Of a stretch of DNA of 64,000 nucleotides, positions 7,589-16,348 are shown in pieces. This stretch comes from Paenibacillus eucommiae. Its GTDB lineage: Bacteria; Bacillota; Bacilli; Paenibacillales; NBRC-103111. Location: positions 62,001-126,000 of the forward strand of contig NZ_JAGGLB010000019.1 of the NCBI RefSeq assembly GCF_017874215.1, in the 5' to 3' direction. Every line of letters starts with the position of its first letter. The stretch's first letter is position 1. The notes under the pieces were generated by a model. That model made no database searches. It had not been told where the DNA came from and was given only the letters and a program-made list of their open reading frames with translations. The position numbers and the translations under genes were made by a program.

Positions 7589-8413
7589 TTAGCTGAGATG
7601 AATCGTATGCTCCTGCAGGATTTGGTCTACAAATTGCAAAATTTCGTCAGCAGCGAAAATACCCGATGCCTCTGTAAATAAATAGTTAGACACTGCCTTT
7701 TTCTGTTCTTGTCTGTACAATTCTCCGTGCTTGGGTACTATGGAATAATCCGCGTAATCCAGCATAGATTGATCCAATAAAGAGTCTCCGGATGCAATGA
7801 CCATCCTCGACTTTGTTAAATTTTTTACATGAGCGATTGCATCTTTCTTGCTTACAGCCATTGGAACTGAATATACCTTTCTTCCCTGAATCGAAACATG
7901 CCAGCCCATTTTCTTCAGTTCTTCACTCACCTCAAGCACTGCTTGCATCGGCATTTGATCTCTTTGAATGACGTATGAATAAAATAGCTCATCACAATAT
8001 CTGGATCCTACTACCCACTCCGGAGTCATGATTTGATTCATGATCCTTGCTGCATCTTCAGCCGGTGAACTGGTCGCTTTCACAAGAGCTCGTATCGACT
8101 GGTTCCATTCGTTATCCGGCACCCCGTCAATAAGTATGTTTCCGCCGTTGCTAGTAATAGCAAACCGCGGCCGCAGCCTCTGTTTAAACAGATGAATCCT
8201 TACATATTGAGCCATTGTTCTGGTAGTCACGGGTACGAAAAGAAGCTTGCTCATAAGCTCTTGAAGATTCTTAAATGTTTGTACGGACATATAGGATTTA
8301 ATTTCGCCGTCTATAGCCTCGGCAGAGGTAATACTGAGTTCATCGTTCACACTACTTCCCATCGAGCGCTGTGAATAAATCAAAGTCTGGTCTAAATCGC
8401 TAGCAAATATCAT
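7589..8413 (-). CDS. HAD-superfamily phosphatase of the Ter-linked module
   Basis: A 274-residue HAD hydrolase with motif I DLDQTLIY (residues 6-13), motif II in PVTTRTMAQY (about 60-69), a cap region in the middle, and motif III/IV as ASGDSLLDQSMLDYAD (about 207-222). The layout is like Cof/sucrose-phosphate-phosphatase types. It would remove a phosphate from a pathway intermediate. It overlaps the upstream PRTase gene by 4 nt (ATGA), indicating translational coupling. The substrate is inferred only from context. Confidence 0.87.
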   Translation of the reverse strand: MIFASDLDQTLIYSQRSMGSSVNDELSITSAEAIDGEIKSYMSVQTFKNLQELMSKLLFVPVTTRTMAQYVRIHLFKQRLRPRFAITSNGGNILIDGVPDNEWNQSIRALVKATSSPAEDAARIMNQIMTPEWVVGSRYCDELFYSYVIQRDQMPMQAVLEVSEELKKMGWHVSIQGRKVYSVPMAVSKKDAIAHVKNLTKSRMVIASGDSLLDQSMLDYADYSIVPKHGELYRQEQKKAVSNYLFTEASGIFAADEILQFVDQILQEHTIHLS

Positions 8414-9549
8414 TCTGTTTCACCCTTAATCGATTTAATAATTCCACAACAGGAATAGGTAAGCCCGGGATAGACTTCAATAGGAACTCCGCGGTCTTCT
8501 GCTAACAAATGAATGTGGGTTAAGTGGGGATTATCCAGACGGTCCACAAGTATTTTCCAAGGCACTCTACGCAGCAGCACTCTTGTCGTTTCACCGACTC
8601 CAGGTTTAATGAGGTTGATATCATCAATACCATACTCGGTTTGAATGCTTCGGATATCCTCAAGACCCTTCCATGTAATAACGGGAGGCTCTATATAAAG
8701 CTTATCCGCTCCCTGCTTCGCAGCGGCAGAAATTTGCCCGAAAAATGCCTCCACTGCGTGAATAAAATGATTAGAGAGATCTTCATCCAGCCATTCACGA
8801 TAAAATTTAGCACCATGAAAATCTTCAGGCCCGATAAGATCATCTCTGCAAACAGTCCGGCTCATTAATCCGGATACGGTTGAATTCAGGCATGCGCTTG
8901 GAATCAGGAAATCCTCTCTGGTCCCAAATATATCGGTACAATGGCCGGGATCGGCAAGGACGGCAAGATCGTCCTGCAAATGGATTTGATGCTCCCGGGC
9001 AAATGTATCACAAGCTTCTATAAGAACCTGACGAATGGCCCCTTTGCCTGTCCAGCCGTCAATGAATTGCAACTGGGAGCCTGGATGCTTCTCCAGCATA
9101 TAATGAATGGCATTCTCATCGATTCCCTTGCCTCTGATGATCGAGATACTATAATGCGGCAAATCAATTCCGTGAATTTGCGATAAATAGCGCTTGATAA
9201 GAATGCCAACGGGAGTGCCCGCTCTTGCCAGCGAAACAAGTACAAGGTTAGTTCCCTTTTTCTTTACGATTAATTCAGCTGTTATCCCAGCTGCAAGCGC
9301 CACTTTTTCCGCTGTTGCCTGCAATGTCTCCTCGTAAAGCTTTAAATAGGCCTTTGCGGGCTTGTACTCTACGGGAAGCATCTCTGAATAATGAACACCC
9401 GATTGAATAGCACGTTCACGATCTTCTGTTGGCTGCTCCAGCTTAACTTGGCTTAAATCCTTAAGAAGAAATGTCACATCCTCAGCAGGATAGCTGCCCA
9501 AAGGAACCGGATCGGCTATATGTCTAGCTCTAACTTGCTGTTTATCCAT
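8410..9549 (-). CDS. Phosphoribosyltransferase with C-terminal PELOTA-type domain (StiP-like)
   Basis: A 379-residue protein resembling the PRTase_1 family, often labelled cysteine protease StiP. The core segment LVLVSLARAGTPVGILIKRY (about 103-122) and the SIIRGKGID stretch match that family, and LQFIDGWTGKGAIRQ (about 160-174) looks like the PRPP-loop region. The C-terminal 90 residues (RVLLRRVPWKILVDR..., ending YSCCGIIKSI) fit a PELOTA-like RNA-binding fold. It would build or break a C-N ribosyl bond in a nucleotide-like product. It overlaps its upstream neighbour by 8 nt. Protease activity is unlikely given this context. Confidence 0.8.
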   Translation of the reverse strand: MDKQQVRARHIADPVPLGSYPAEDVTFLLKDLSQVKLEQPTEDRERAIQSGVHYSEMLPVEYKPAKAYLKLYEETLQATAEKVALAAGITAELIVKKKGTNLVLVSLARAGTPVGILIKRYLSQIHGIDLPHYSISIIRGKGIDENAIHYMLEKHPGSQLQFIDGWTGKGAIRQVLIEACDTFAREHQIHLQDDLAVLADPGHCTDIFGTREDFLIPSACLNSTVSGLMSRTVCRDDLIGPEDFHGAKFYREWLDEDLSNHFIHAVEAFFGQISAAAKQGADKLYIEPPVITWKGLEDIRSIQTEYGIDDINLIKPGVGETTRVLLRRVPWKILVDRLDNPHLTHIHLLAEDRGVPIEVYPGLTYSCCGIIKSIKGETE

Positions 9550-10978
9550 GGTTCCGCTGTACTCCTTTCCAATCTTGAACTGAGGGAGAAAAAAATACGA
9601 TATTGATTTTTTTGAGCTGCAAGGAATCTAGAATTTGCATGAAATGTCTGAATGCTTCCGGCTCGGCTTCTCTTTCAAAAAATAAATACAGCTCATCATA
9701 CATTCCCGGAGAAATATTGTACAAATAATTCAGCACTGCGGGATTGTCCGGCGATGGATACGGATAAGCAGTTTGAACTGCGTAATCTTCACTTCTATTG
9801 GCATGGATAGGACTTCTTGTTGTCGATTGATAGTAGATGCCATCACCCATCTCAGCAGCAATCCTCATTGGAAGATACATAAATTCGCCTGTCCCCATGC
9901 AAAGTGTTTTATTGCCGATCCGGGTGCTCAGCAAATAGGCTGCTGCTTCGGCTATTGATTTGTCTACTTCCTGGTTCTCATGAGAATCAAGGCCGAATCT
10001 GCCGCTGTACTTGAGGTACGGGGAATGATTTTCATACCCTTGATCATTTTGCGAGCTGCAGGGGACATGCTCGAAGAATCGATCAACAAACATAATCTCG
10101 ATGGAATCACTTCGTTCACTTGAAGCCATTGCACGAATCTCATTCTCTGTGGATAGTACTGGCTCCCCGGAAACATCAATTCCGCCTTTTACCAAGGCTA
10201 TCGTTCGAATCGTTACGCCCAATTCCATTTCCAACTGCTGATATTTTTGTTCATCCTCTTCAGTTCTCCAATCCAGCAGTGAAAGTACAACATACTTCTT
10301 TTTTGGAAATGCGGCTTGAATTTCACGAATGATGTTTAGCGAGGTTTTTCCTGTTGTAATTTCATCATCAACAAGCACGATCGTTTCGGGATCCTTAAGC
10401 AGTTTAGGATCATTGGCATAACAATAGTGAGCTACAGCATGAGAATGCTCCTCATTGAAAGAAATAACTGACTCCAGCTGCTTAATATCTTCCCTTGTGG
10501 TATGGATAAAGCTGCATGTTTCTTTCCATGCTTGAAACGTATGATATACCGCATGTCCGATTGCTGTCGCAGTCTCTGCGAAGCCGATGAGCGTTACTGG
10601 CTGGGAAAGCGAAAGCCCAGACTCTATGATTTCCGAATAAGCCACCTTGGCTTTGGATGGGTCGATTAGTCCTTCAACAGCAATAGCAATAAGGTTTTCA
10701 GGTACATCTCCGTCCATTTCCTGCTTTAATAGCAGAGCCAGACATACACCACTCAATAATGAAACATGCGGGTTGACGGGAATATGTTTGCCCAGCACAT
10801 GGCTGACAAATAAAAAAGCACGTTTCTTGTTGTTTCTCGCAGCCATAGAAAACAAGCGGTCCAGTGGAATAGAATAAGGGTTATGAGTAACAGATACTTG
10901 TACTTGAATTTGTTCCAGAATATTATAAGTGCGTTTACTCATGCTTGGGTAGTAAGGAGATAAAATGTTGTCTTTCAT
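9542..10978 (-). CDS. Phosphoribosyltransferase with TRSP domain
   Basis: The product (about 478 residues) has a PRTase_2-type N-terminal domain with the PRPP-binding loop VLVDDEITTGKTSLNII (about 203-219) and a C-terminal TRSP domain recognisable by GTGEFMYLPMRIAAE and YQSTTRSPIHA. A frame opens at 10990, but the ATG at 10978 is the better start, behind GGGGTGCTGC. It overlaps the lyase gene by 44 nt in another frame. With the second PRTase it forms the central pair of the Ter-associated biosynthetic module described by comparative genomics. Chemistry on a PRPP-derived intermediate is inferred. Confidence 0.83.
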   Translation of the reverse strand: MKDNILSPYYPSMSKRTYNILEQIQVQVSVTHNPYSIPLDRLFSMAARNNKKRAFLFVSHVLGKHIPVNPHVSLLSGVCLALLLKQEMDGDVPENLIAIAVEGLIDPSKAKVAYSEIIESGLSLSQPVTLIGFAETATAIGHAVYHTFQAWKETCSFIHTTREDIKQLESVISFNEEHSHAVAHYCYANDPKLLKDPETIVLVDDEITTGKTSLNIIREIQAAFPKKKYVVLSLLDWRTEEDEQKYQQLEMELGVTIRTIALVKGGIDVSGEPVLSTENEIRAMASSERSDSIEIMFVDRFFEHVPCSSQNDQGYENHSPYLKYSGRFGLDSHENQEVDKSIAEAAAYLLSTRIGNKTLCMGTGEFMYLPMRIAAEMGDGIYYQSTTRSPIHANRSEDYAVQTAYPYPSPDNPAVLNYLYNISPGMYDELYLFFEREAEPEAFRHFMQILDSLQLKKINIVFFSPSVQDWKGVQRNHG

Positions 10979-12128
10979 GCAGCACCCCATAGATTTGTGA
11001 TCTCAGCAAAATTCTTTTGGCCCAATTCAAGTGCGGCTTTATTTCATTCATTTTATTCGAGTATTCACTCTTAACGACGCCGTACGTACCATTATTGTTG
11101 CTTACAATGCTTGTTGCGTCCATGTATTCTTCGTGGGTTACTGTATATAGAGCCTGTACAGGCCTTATATGGCTTGGATGTATAACCGTCTTCCCTATCA
11201 ATCCGTTCTGCTTGTCCATAATAACTTCTCGAATTAATCCGTCCATATAGCTGGCAATGTATTCTTTTCTAAGCTTTCTCCCATCCACGCCCAAGCTTTC
11301 TTCAAATAAGGTTTCACGAAGCTGAGGCTTGAGGATTCTTTCATGATTGGAGAAATATTCCCATACTGGCCCTGATAAGACATAAGAAGAGTCCGTTCGT
11401 CCAAAAAGATTAATGATGCCCGCTATACAATCTCTTATCGGCGTTATATCATAGACAGTCATATCCGGACTGCGCCGCAGACCAAACAAGCTTGAGAAAT
11501 CGGTAGCTCCAATCCTTACATTCAGCACCATGTCCTTATAATGGTCGAGAATTTGTTTAATGGTCTGCAGGGTATGAGTGCGGCTCTCATGATAAATAAT
11601 CGAGGCGGATTCCAAAATTGGAAGCCCGTAAAGCATTGGAAGATCAGATCTTCTATTGTGATTATGATCCTCCAGCACCCGGAAATATGCTTCCCCATAT
11701 TCAGGGATAAATTTAGGAAATACAAAGCCGGTTATAAGCTTTATATGATCTTCAAGTCTAGCAATCAAATATTTCATCTGTTCAACATTTCTTATCCGAA
11801 TAAATATTAGAGGAAGATGCTCCGAACTAAGCTTACCAGTCTCAAGGAAATCGACCAGCTTAGCGATTTGCTCCAATAGCGATTTCTCGGCAATCTCCAC
11901 TTGATTGTCTCCTACTGCGTCTTCTAAATCAAGCACTACCGATACCAGTCCATCTATTTTGCCGTTTGCGATGATTTCGGCAATATTGGATTTAGTTGCA
12001 GGCATATAAAGAGCGGCACCAACTGAGTAACTGAGAATTTCTTTATCTGAGGTATTATAAAAAGGAACAGGAGGTATATAAAATAGTGAATGCTCTTCTT
12101 CGGAACTTAAATAATTGAAATACCTCAA
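10935..12128 (-). CDS. HpcH/CitE-like C-C bond lyase of the Ter-linked module
   Basis: A 397-residue TIM-barrel protein of the HpcH/HpaI/CitE type. Family features include ALYMPATKSNIAEII, VVLDLEDAVGD with acidic metal ligands (about 63-73), FVFPKF (about 136-141), and a C-terminal GLIGKTVIHPSHI that matches the CitE nucleotide-site segment. It is expected to cleave or form a C-C bond on a small acyl substrate. The start is TTG at 12126-12128 behind GCAGGAGGAATTC. It opens the biosynthetic half of the cluster, 94 nt downstream of terC, with a perfect hairpin in the gap that may adjust relative expression. Confidence 0.83.
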   Translation of the reverse strand: MRYFNYLSSEEEHSLFYIPPVPFYNTSDKEILSYSVGAALYMPATKSNIAEIIANGKIDGLVSVVLDLEDAVGDNQVEIAEKSLLEQIAKLVDFLETGKLSSEHLPLIFIRIRNVEQMKYLIARLEDHIKLITGFVFPKFIPEYGEAYFRVLEDHNHNRRSDLPMLYGLPILESASIIYHESRTHTLQTIKQILDHYKDMVLNVRIGATDFSSLFGLRRSPDMTVYDITPIRDCIAGIINLFGRTDSSYVLSGPVWEYFSNHERILKPQLRETLFEESLGVDGRKLRKEYIASYMDGLIREVIMDKQNGLIGKTVIHPSHIRPVQALYTVTHEEYMDATSIVSNNNGTYGVVKSEYSNKMNEIKPHLNWAKRILLRSQIYGVLHERQHFISLLPKHE

Positions 12129-12156
12129 GCGAATTCCTCCTGCTTCTTGTGGTTAC

Positions 12157-12189
12157 GAAATAATCCCTCCATGTAGGAGGGATTATTTC
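12157..12189 (-). terminator. Perfect 14-bp hairpin between terC and the lyase gene
   Basis: GAAATAATCCCTCC, a 5-nt loop, and GGAGGGATTATTTC. There is no long T run after the stem, so it may be a weak or partial terminator, or an mRNA processing or stability element separating the ter genes from the biosynthetic genes. Confidence 0.6.
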
Positions 12190-12222
12190 TATAAAATTCA
12201 TTGCTATTATCCAAAATTACTT

Positions 12223-12963
12223 CTAAACAGAGTCTGAACCGGATTTTTCTTTCTTTTTGCGTAAATAACTATAGAGGATAGTTCCTCCAAAAACAGCAAT
12301 AATGAGGGCGAAGAAATAAATATGGTCAAGATGGAATCCGAATGCGCCTGCGATCATCTTAATACCAATGATGAGAATGAGAATAAATGCTGCCTTCTCA
12401 AGCTCAGGCATACGCTCAATAAGTCTCAGGAATACTTGAGCCACGCCTCTCATCATAAGTACCCCTAAGATTCCGCCCAAATATAGTACCCATACTTGGT
12501 CACTAACTCCGAAAGCAGCAAGGACGCTATCGATACTAAAAGCGATATCCATAATTTCTACAGCCAGAACTGTGCGCCAGAAGGAAAGGCCTTTATTCTT
12601 GACTTCTCCATCCCCACCGTCTTTCTTGAGGAATAGATTGCTAATCGCAATCCAGAGAAGATAAAGTCCCCCTGCAACCTTAATCCAAGTTATCGTTACG
12701 AGGTAGGTCCCTACTCCAATAGCAATAAACCGGAATATATAAGCCCCTAGAATACCATAGAACAAGGCTCTCTTCTGCTGCTCTTTGGGTAGATGCTTAA
12801 CCATAACAGCAAGCACTAAGGCATTATCTGCGGATAGCAATCCCTCCAAAATAATCAGGGTACCAATAATACCCCAGTTGACTGGATTGCTAAGTTCTGC
12901 AGTAAACTCTGCCCAACTGAAAAAATTAGAGAAATTATCAATCAGACTCTGAAAAAATTCCAT
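12223..12963 (-). CDS. terC: TerC-family integral membrane protein
   Basis: A 246-residue polytopic membrane protein with about seven hydrophobic segments. The two TerC signature stretches are LLSADNALVLAVMVKHL (about 43-59) and VEIMDIAFSIDSVLAAFGVS (about 135-154), whose conserved acidic residues lie within membrane helices. B. subtilis relatives (YceF, YkoY) are linked to manganese export and metal loading of secreted enzymes. The ATG follows TGGGAGGAGC. It lies 32 nt after the TerD/TerA-like gene and shares its strand and spacing, as in the B. subtilis yce operon. Confidence 0.92.
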   Translation of the reverse strand: MEFFQSLIDNFSNFFSWAEFTAELSNPVNWGIIGTLIILEGLLSADNALVLAVMVKHLPKEQQKRALFYGILGAYIFRFIAIGVGTYLVTITWIKVAGGLYLLWIAISNLFLKKDGGDGEVKNKGLSFWRTVLAVEIMDIAFSIDSVLAAFGVSDQVWVLYLGGILGVLMMRGVAQVFLRLIERMPELEKAAFILILIIGIKMIAGAFGFHLDHIYFFALIIAVFGGTILYSYLRKKKEKSGSDSV

Positions 12964-12995
12964 TCTCGTGCTCCTCCCACTTATTAGCCCATCAA

Positions 12996-14315
12996 TTACT
13001 TACTTCCGGCAACCCATCTAAGCCCCCAATTAAAGGCCTTGTCCAAATCCGGATGACCGGAGAAAAACTGCACTAGTCTCTCAATACTGAAAGTTTCGTT
13101 ATTCGAATTCTTGATCAAAGCGATCGCACATAATCCCTTGCGGTTGTCATGCTCATTAAGCCTGACCTCAATATCAGGACCACCCTCATGCTTAATAGAA
13201 ACAACTCCATCAGCTTCGGCCCAATTTGTTGCACCCTCATAAATAAAAGTAAAAATAAGAACACGTTCGATTTCTGAAAGCTTATTTCCGTTAATTCTAA
13301 TGTTCTCTCCGGTTTTCACTGAACCGGTACGGTCATCACCATCCAACGAAATATAAGGTGCTCTATTCAGTGAGCCAAACTTATCACCAAGAGCCTGAAC
13401 GACACCCTTCTCCCCGTTCTTCAATTCGTACAAACAAGCGAGATCCAAATCAATCCCTTTATTGCGGCTAAAAAATCCGGAAGGCTTTGATTTTTGATTC
13501 CAGTTTAAATTAATCAATATTTCTCCGAGAGAGCCTCCAGCCTTCTTTTCCAGATTAATCTTCTCGCCCTTTTTCTTCAGCTCAATCTTGCTGAGACTAA
13601 CTGGCTTTGCTGACGGCTGTGGGCTCGCTGGCACAACAGGCGCTGCCGGTGGGGCAGAGGAAGTTGTGGCAGGTCTTGGTGGAATTACGATAGGTGTAGG
13701 TGGTTGAGGAACAGGTGCAGGTTCTATCTTAGGGGGCTGCGGCACCGGCTCAGATGCTGGCTCGTCCTTCACTTCAATGCCGAAATTGCCGCACAGAGCC
13801 TTCAACCCACCAGAAAAACCTGATCCTATAGCACTAAATTTCCACTCGCCGTTATATCTATATAATTCCCCTACGACAATAGCTGTCTCTACGGAAAATT
13901 GATTTCCCAAGTCATAACGAACAATTTCTTGTCCGGTGCCTGAATGCACAATACGCAAGTAAGCGTCTGTTACTTGACTGAATTGCTGCTTAAGCTTCTC
14001 CCCGTCGTAGATAGTAAGAGTAACAGCAATTTTTTCAATGTTTGCAGGTACAGCTGACAGTTGTACCGCAAATTGTTTTTTATCTGTAGATGCTGCTGGT
14101 TTATCCATATAATTGATAAAGCCTTTATTCGGATTGTTATAAAAAATTAAATTGTCATCATTCGCTACTTTCCCATTTGCGCCCAGCAAAAAAGCGGAAG
14201 TATCAAGCTCTACCTGTGCTGGAGCGCTCCACCCTAGTCCAATAACAAGCTGAGATAATCCGGGATTTGTTTTTGTAAGATCTGTTTTTTGTCCTTTGAT
14301 CAGAGCCACCGTCAT
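12996..14315 (-). CDS. Two-domain TerD/TerA-like protein with proline-rich linker
   Basis: A 439-residue cytoplasmic protein of two TerD-type domains. The first (about 1-190) begins MTVALIKGQKTDLTKTNPG and lacks the full acidic GDGDDEQ segment of the single-domain paralogues. A Pro/Ala-rich linker (about 192-243, with repeated PQPP and PAPV) joins it to a second domain (about 244-435) that retains DLDLACLY- and SLDGDDRTG-type acidic segments. TerD domains bind calcium; the weaker site in domain 1 suggests a structural or regulatory role. It is the fourth TerD-type gene in a row and directly precedes terC. Confidence 0.87.
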   Translation of the reverse strand: MTVALIKGQKTDLTKTNPGLSQLVIGLGWSAPAQVELDTSAFLLGANGKVANDDNLIFYNNPNKGFINYMDKPAASTDKKQFAVQLSAVPANIEKIAVTLTIYDGEKLKQQFSQVTDAYLRIVHSGTGQEIVRYDLGNQFSVETAIVVGELYRYNGEWKFSAIGSGFSGGLKALCGNFGIEVKDEPASEPVPQPPKIEPAPVPQPPTPIVIPPRPATTSSAPPAAPVVPASPQPSAKPVSLSKIELKKKGEKINLEKKAGGSLGEILINLNWNQKSKPSGFFSRNKGIDLDLACLYELKNGEKGVVQALGDKFGSLNRAPYISLDGDDRTGSVKTGENIRINGNKLSEIERVLIFTFIYEGATNWAEADGVVSIKHEGGPDIEVRLNEHDNRKGLCAIALIKNSNNETFSIERLVQFFSGHPDLDKAFNWGLRWVAGSK

Positions 14316-14352
14316 AAAAAAGCTTCACCATCCAAACACATAGATTTAGAAG

Positions 14353-14378
14353 GGGTGATGCAGAAACACATCACCCAT
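14353..14378 (-). other. Intercistronic hairpin between terD genes
   Basis: Arms GGGTGATG and CATCACCC enclose an 8-nt loop in the gap between the TerD gene at 14388 and the two-domain gene. There is no T run, so it may be an mRNA stability or processing stem. Confidence 0.5.
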
Positions 14379-14387
14379 AAATAAAAT

Positions 14388-14975
14388 TTATTGCGCATCA
14401 AGACCGTAGTTTTTGCAAAGGGCTTGAAGGCCTCCTTGAAAACCACTTCCCACTGCTTGAAACTTCCAATCTTGTCCTTGCGAATCACGATAAAGCTCGC
14501 ATATCACAACAGCTGTTTCTACAGAAAAATCCTCGCCTAAATCATAACGCAGGATCTCATTGTTTGATTCTTCATTAACAACCCGTACAAAAGCATTCGA
14601 TACTTGTCCGAAATTTTGTGAACGAGTTATAGCATCATGAATCGTTACTGTAATACCAATCCGATGAATATGCGCAGGGATTCTGGAGAAATCGACCTTG
14701 ATTTGCTCATCGTCTCCATCGCCTTCACCCGTGCGATTATCGCCGGTATGTTCAACAGATCCGTTTCCGCCAATCAAATTGTTGTAGAAGATAAAATCCT
14801 CTGCACCTTTTGCTTTGTTATCAGAATGAAGCAGAAATGCCGAAGCGTCCAGATCGAAGGAATGTCCGCCGCTGTACTTGTTCGTATCCCAGCCTAAGCC
14901 GATAACAGCTTTAGTTAGTCCTGGATTTGTTTTTGTAAGATCAATTCGTTGTCCTTTTGATAAGCTAATTGTCAC
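14388..14975 (-). CDS. terD: TerD-family stress protein (TerE-like)
   Basis: A 195-residue single TerD domain. The calcium-binding acidic segments are intact: FDLDASAFLL (about 40-49) and GDNRTGEGDGDDEQIKVD (about 78-95), followed by VSNAFVRVVNE and the ELYRD segment. The start is GTG at 14975 behind AAAGGAGAA. The role is in tellurite, phage and oxidative stress tolerance in other bacteria, probably as a calcium-dependent cytoplasmic or membrane-associated scaffold. It lies 46 nt after the preceding terD and clearly arose by duplication. Confidence 0.93.
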   Translation of the reverse strand: MTISLSKGQRIDLTKTNPGLTKAVIGLGWDTNKYSGGHSFDLDASAFLLHSDNKAKGAEDFIFYNNLIGGNGSVEHTGDNRTGEGDGDDEQIKVDFSRIPAHIHRIGITVTIHDAITRSQNFGQVSNAFVRVVNEESNNEILRYDLGEDFSVETAVVICELYRDSQGQDWKFQAVGSGFQGGLQALCKNYGLDAQ

Positions 14976-15021
14976 GTGTACTTCTCCTTTCTTAAAGAAA
15001 AAGAAATAGACGGCGTTTTAC

Positions 15022-15603
15022 TTAGGATGTTTGCAATCCAAAGTCACGCGCCAGGCCTCCAAGCCCGTCTTTATAACCACTTCCAACAGCACTGAACTTC
15101 CACTCACCGCTGTTTCTGTACAATTCACCAATTACGACTCCAGTTTCAATGGAAAAATCTTCTCCAAGGTCAAAACGGATGATTTCTTCATTAGTAGCTT
15201 CGTTCACAATACGAACAAAGGAGTTGGATACTTGTCCAAAGTTTTGTGATCTGGTTTCTGCATCATGAATCGTAATGCAAAACGCGATTTTCTCAACTTC
15301 AGCTGGAACCGCACTGAGATCGATTTTAACTTGCTCATCGTCTCCATCGCCTTCACCTGTAGTATTGTCGCCAGTGTGCTCGATAGAACCATTCGCATTT
15401 TTGGGATTGTTGTAAAAAATAAAATCAGTATCTGATCCTACCTTGCCTGCAGCGTTCAGACAGAACACAGAAGCGTCAAGGTCAAAATCTTTACCGCCAT
15501 CATATTTATTCGTATCCCATCCAACACCCACGATTACTTTGGATAAGCCTGGGTTTGTTTTCGTTAAATCCACTTTTTGACCTTTGGACAAAGAAATAGC
15601 CAC
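15022..15603 (-). CDS. terD: TerD-family stress protein
   Basis: A 193-residue TerD domain protein, closely similar to its neighbour. It begins MAISLSKGQKVDLTKTNPG and has both acidic calcium sites, FDLDASVFCL (about 40-49) and GDNTTGEGDGDDEQVKID (about 77-94). The start is GTG at 15603 with AAGCGAGG upstream. It corresponds to the B. subtilis YceD/YceE type, part of an operon that in that species responds to SigW and SigB. Spacing of about 40 nt to neighbours on both sides fits a single message. Confidence 0.94.
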   Translation of the reverse strand: MAISLSKGQKVDLTKTNPGLSKVIVGVGWDTNKYDGGKDFDLDASVFCLNAAGKVGSDTDFIFYNNPKNANGSIEHTGDNTTGEGDGDDEQVKIDLSAVPAEVEKIAFCITIHDAETRSQNFGQVSNSFVRIVNEATNEEIIRFDLGEDFSIETGVVIGELYRNSGEWKFSAVGSGYKDGLGGLARDFGLQTS

Positions 15604-15642
15604 TGAAAAAACCTCGCTTTATATAGAATTTTGTTTACTCGT

Positions 15643-16242
15643 TTAGTTATACCGCTTCACTAATTGTCCAACCGTTGTATCATTACTGCCTTCACCAACA
15701 GCTGTAAATTTCCATTCTCCGCCATGACGATATATCTCGCCGACAATCAGAGATGTTTTACCTGTATAGTTCTCTGTCAAATTAAATTTAATCATTTCTT
15801 GATCATTTGAACCATTAAGTACTCGAATATATGCCGATTGAATCATACCGAAATCCTGACGCCGATTGACGCAATCATATATGTTCACGACAAATACAAT
15901 CTTATGGACATCTGCCGGCACTTGGTTCAACTGAACAACAATTTGCTCGTCGTCGCCGTCGCCTTCACCCGTTCTATTATCACCTGAATGAAGAACTGAA
16001 TTACATATACTTTTTAGATTGCCGAAAAAAACAACATTTTTCTCTTTAGTTAATCTTCCTTGCTCATCAAGAAGTATAGCCGAAGCGTCGCAATCGATCT
16101 CAATTGCTGATTTTTTCATTCCAAAAAAGCCTTTTTTCTCAACCATTGCTGGATCCCAGCCTAAACCTACAACCACTTTGGAAAGACCTGCATTTCCTTT
16201 AGTTAAATCAATTTTCTGACCTTTTACAAGATTGATAGTCAC
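15643..16242 (-). CDS. terD: TerD-family stress protein (TerZ/YceC-like)
   Basis: About 199 residues, with the shared opening TINLVKGQKIDLTKGNAG. It carries an insertion of about 10 residues before the first acidic segment (KKGFFGMKKSAIEIDCDAS), typical of the TerZ/YceC branch. The GDNRTGEGDGDDEQIVVQ site is intact. A TTG at 16245 also opens the frame; the GTG at 16240-16242 is preferred because it aligns with its paralogues and lies well placed after GGGAGGTGACC. It is the first terD gene after terB. Confidence 0.92.
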   Translation of the reverse strand: MTINLVKGQKIDLTKGNAGLSKVVVGLGWDPAMVEKKGFFGMKKSAIEIDCDASAILLDEQGRLTKEKNVVFFGNLKSICNSVLHSGDNRTGEGDGDDEQIVVQLNQVPADVHKIVFVVNIYDCVNRRQDFGMIQSAYIRVLNGSNDQEMIKFNLTENYTGKTSLIVGEIYRHGGEWKFTAVGEGSNDTTVGQLVKRYN

Positions 16243-16348
16243 CAAAGGTCACCTCCCTTCGTATCATTAGACAAGTTTCACTCCTACATACGAATCATAT
16301 CGAATGAGGTTTCATAAATCAAATTATAATATTTTCATAGGGAGAGCT

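Noticed and set aside
8410..9549. Cysteine protease annotation (StiP)
   Set aside because: Motifs and operon context fit a phosphoribosyltransferase with a PELOTA-type domain better than a protease.
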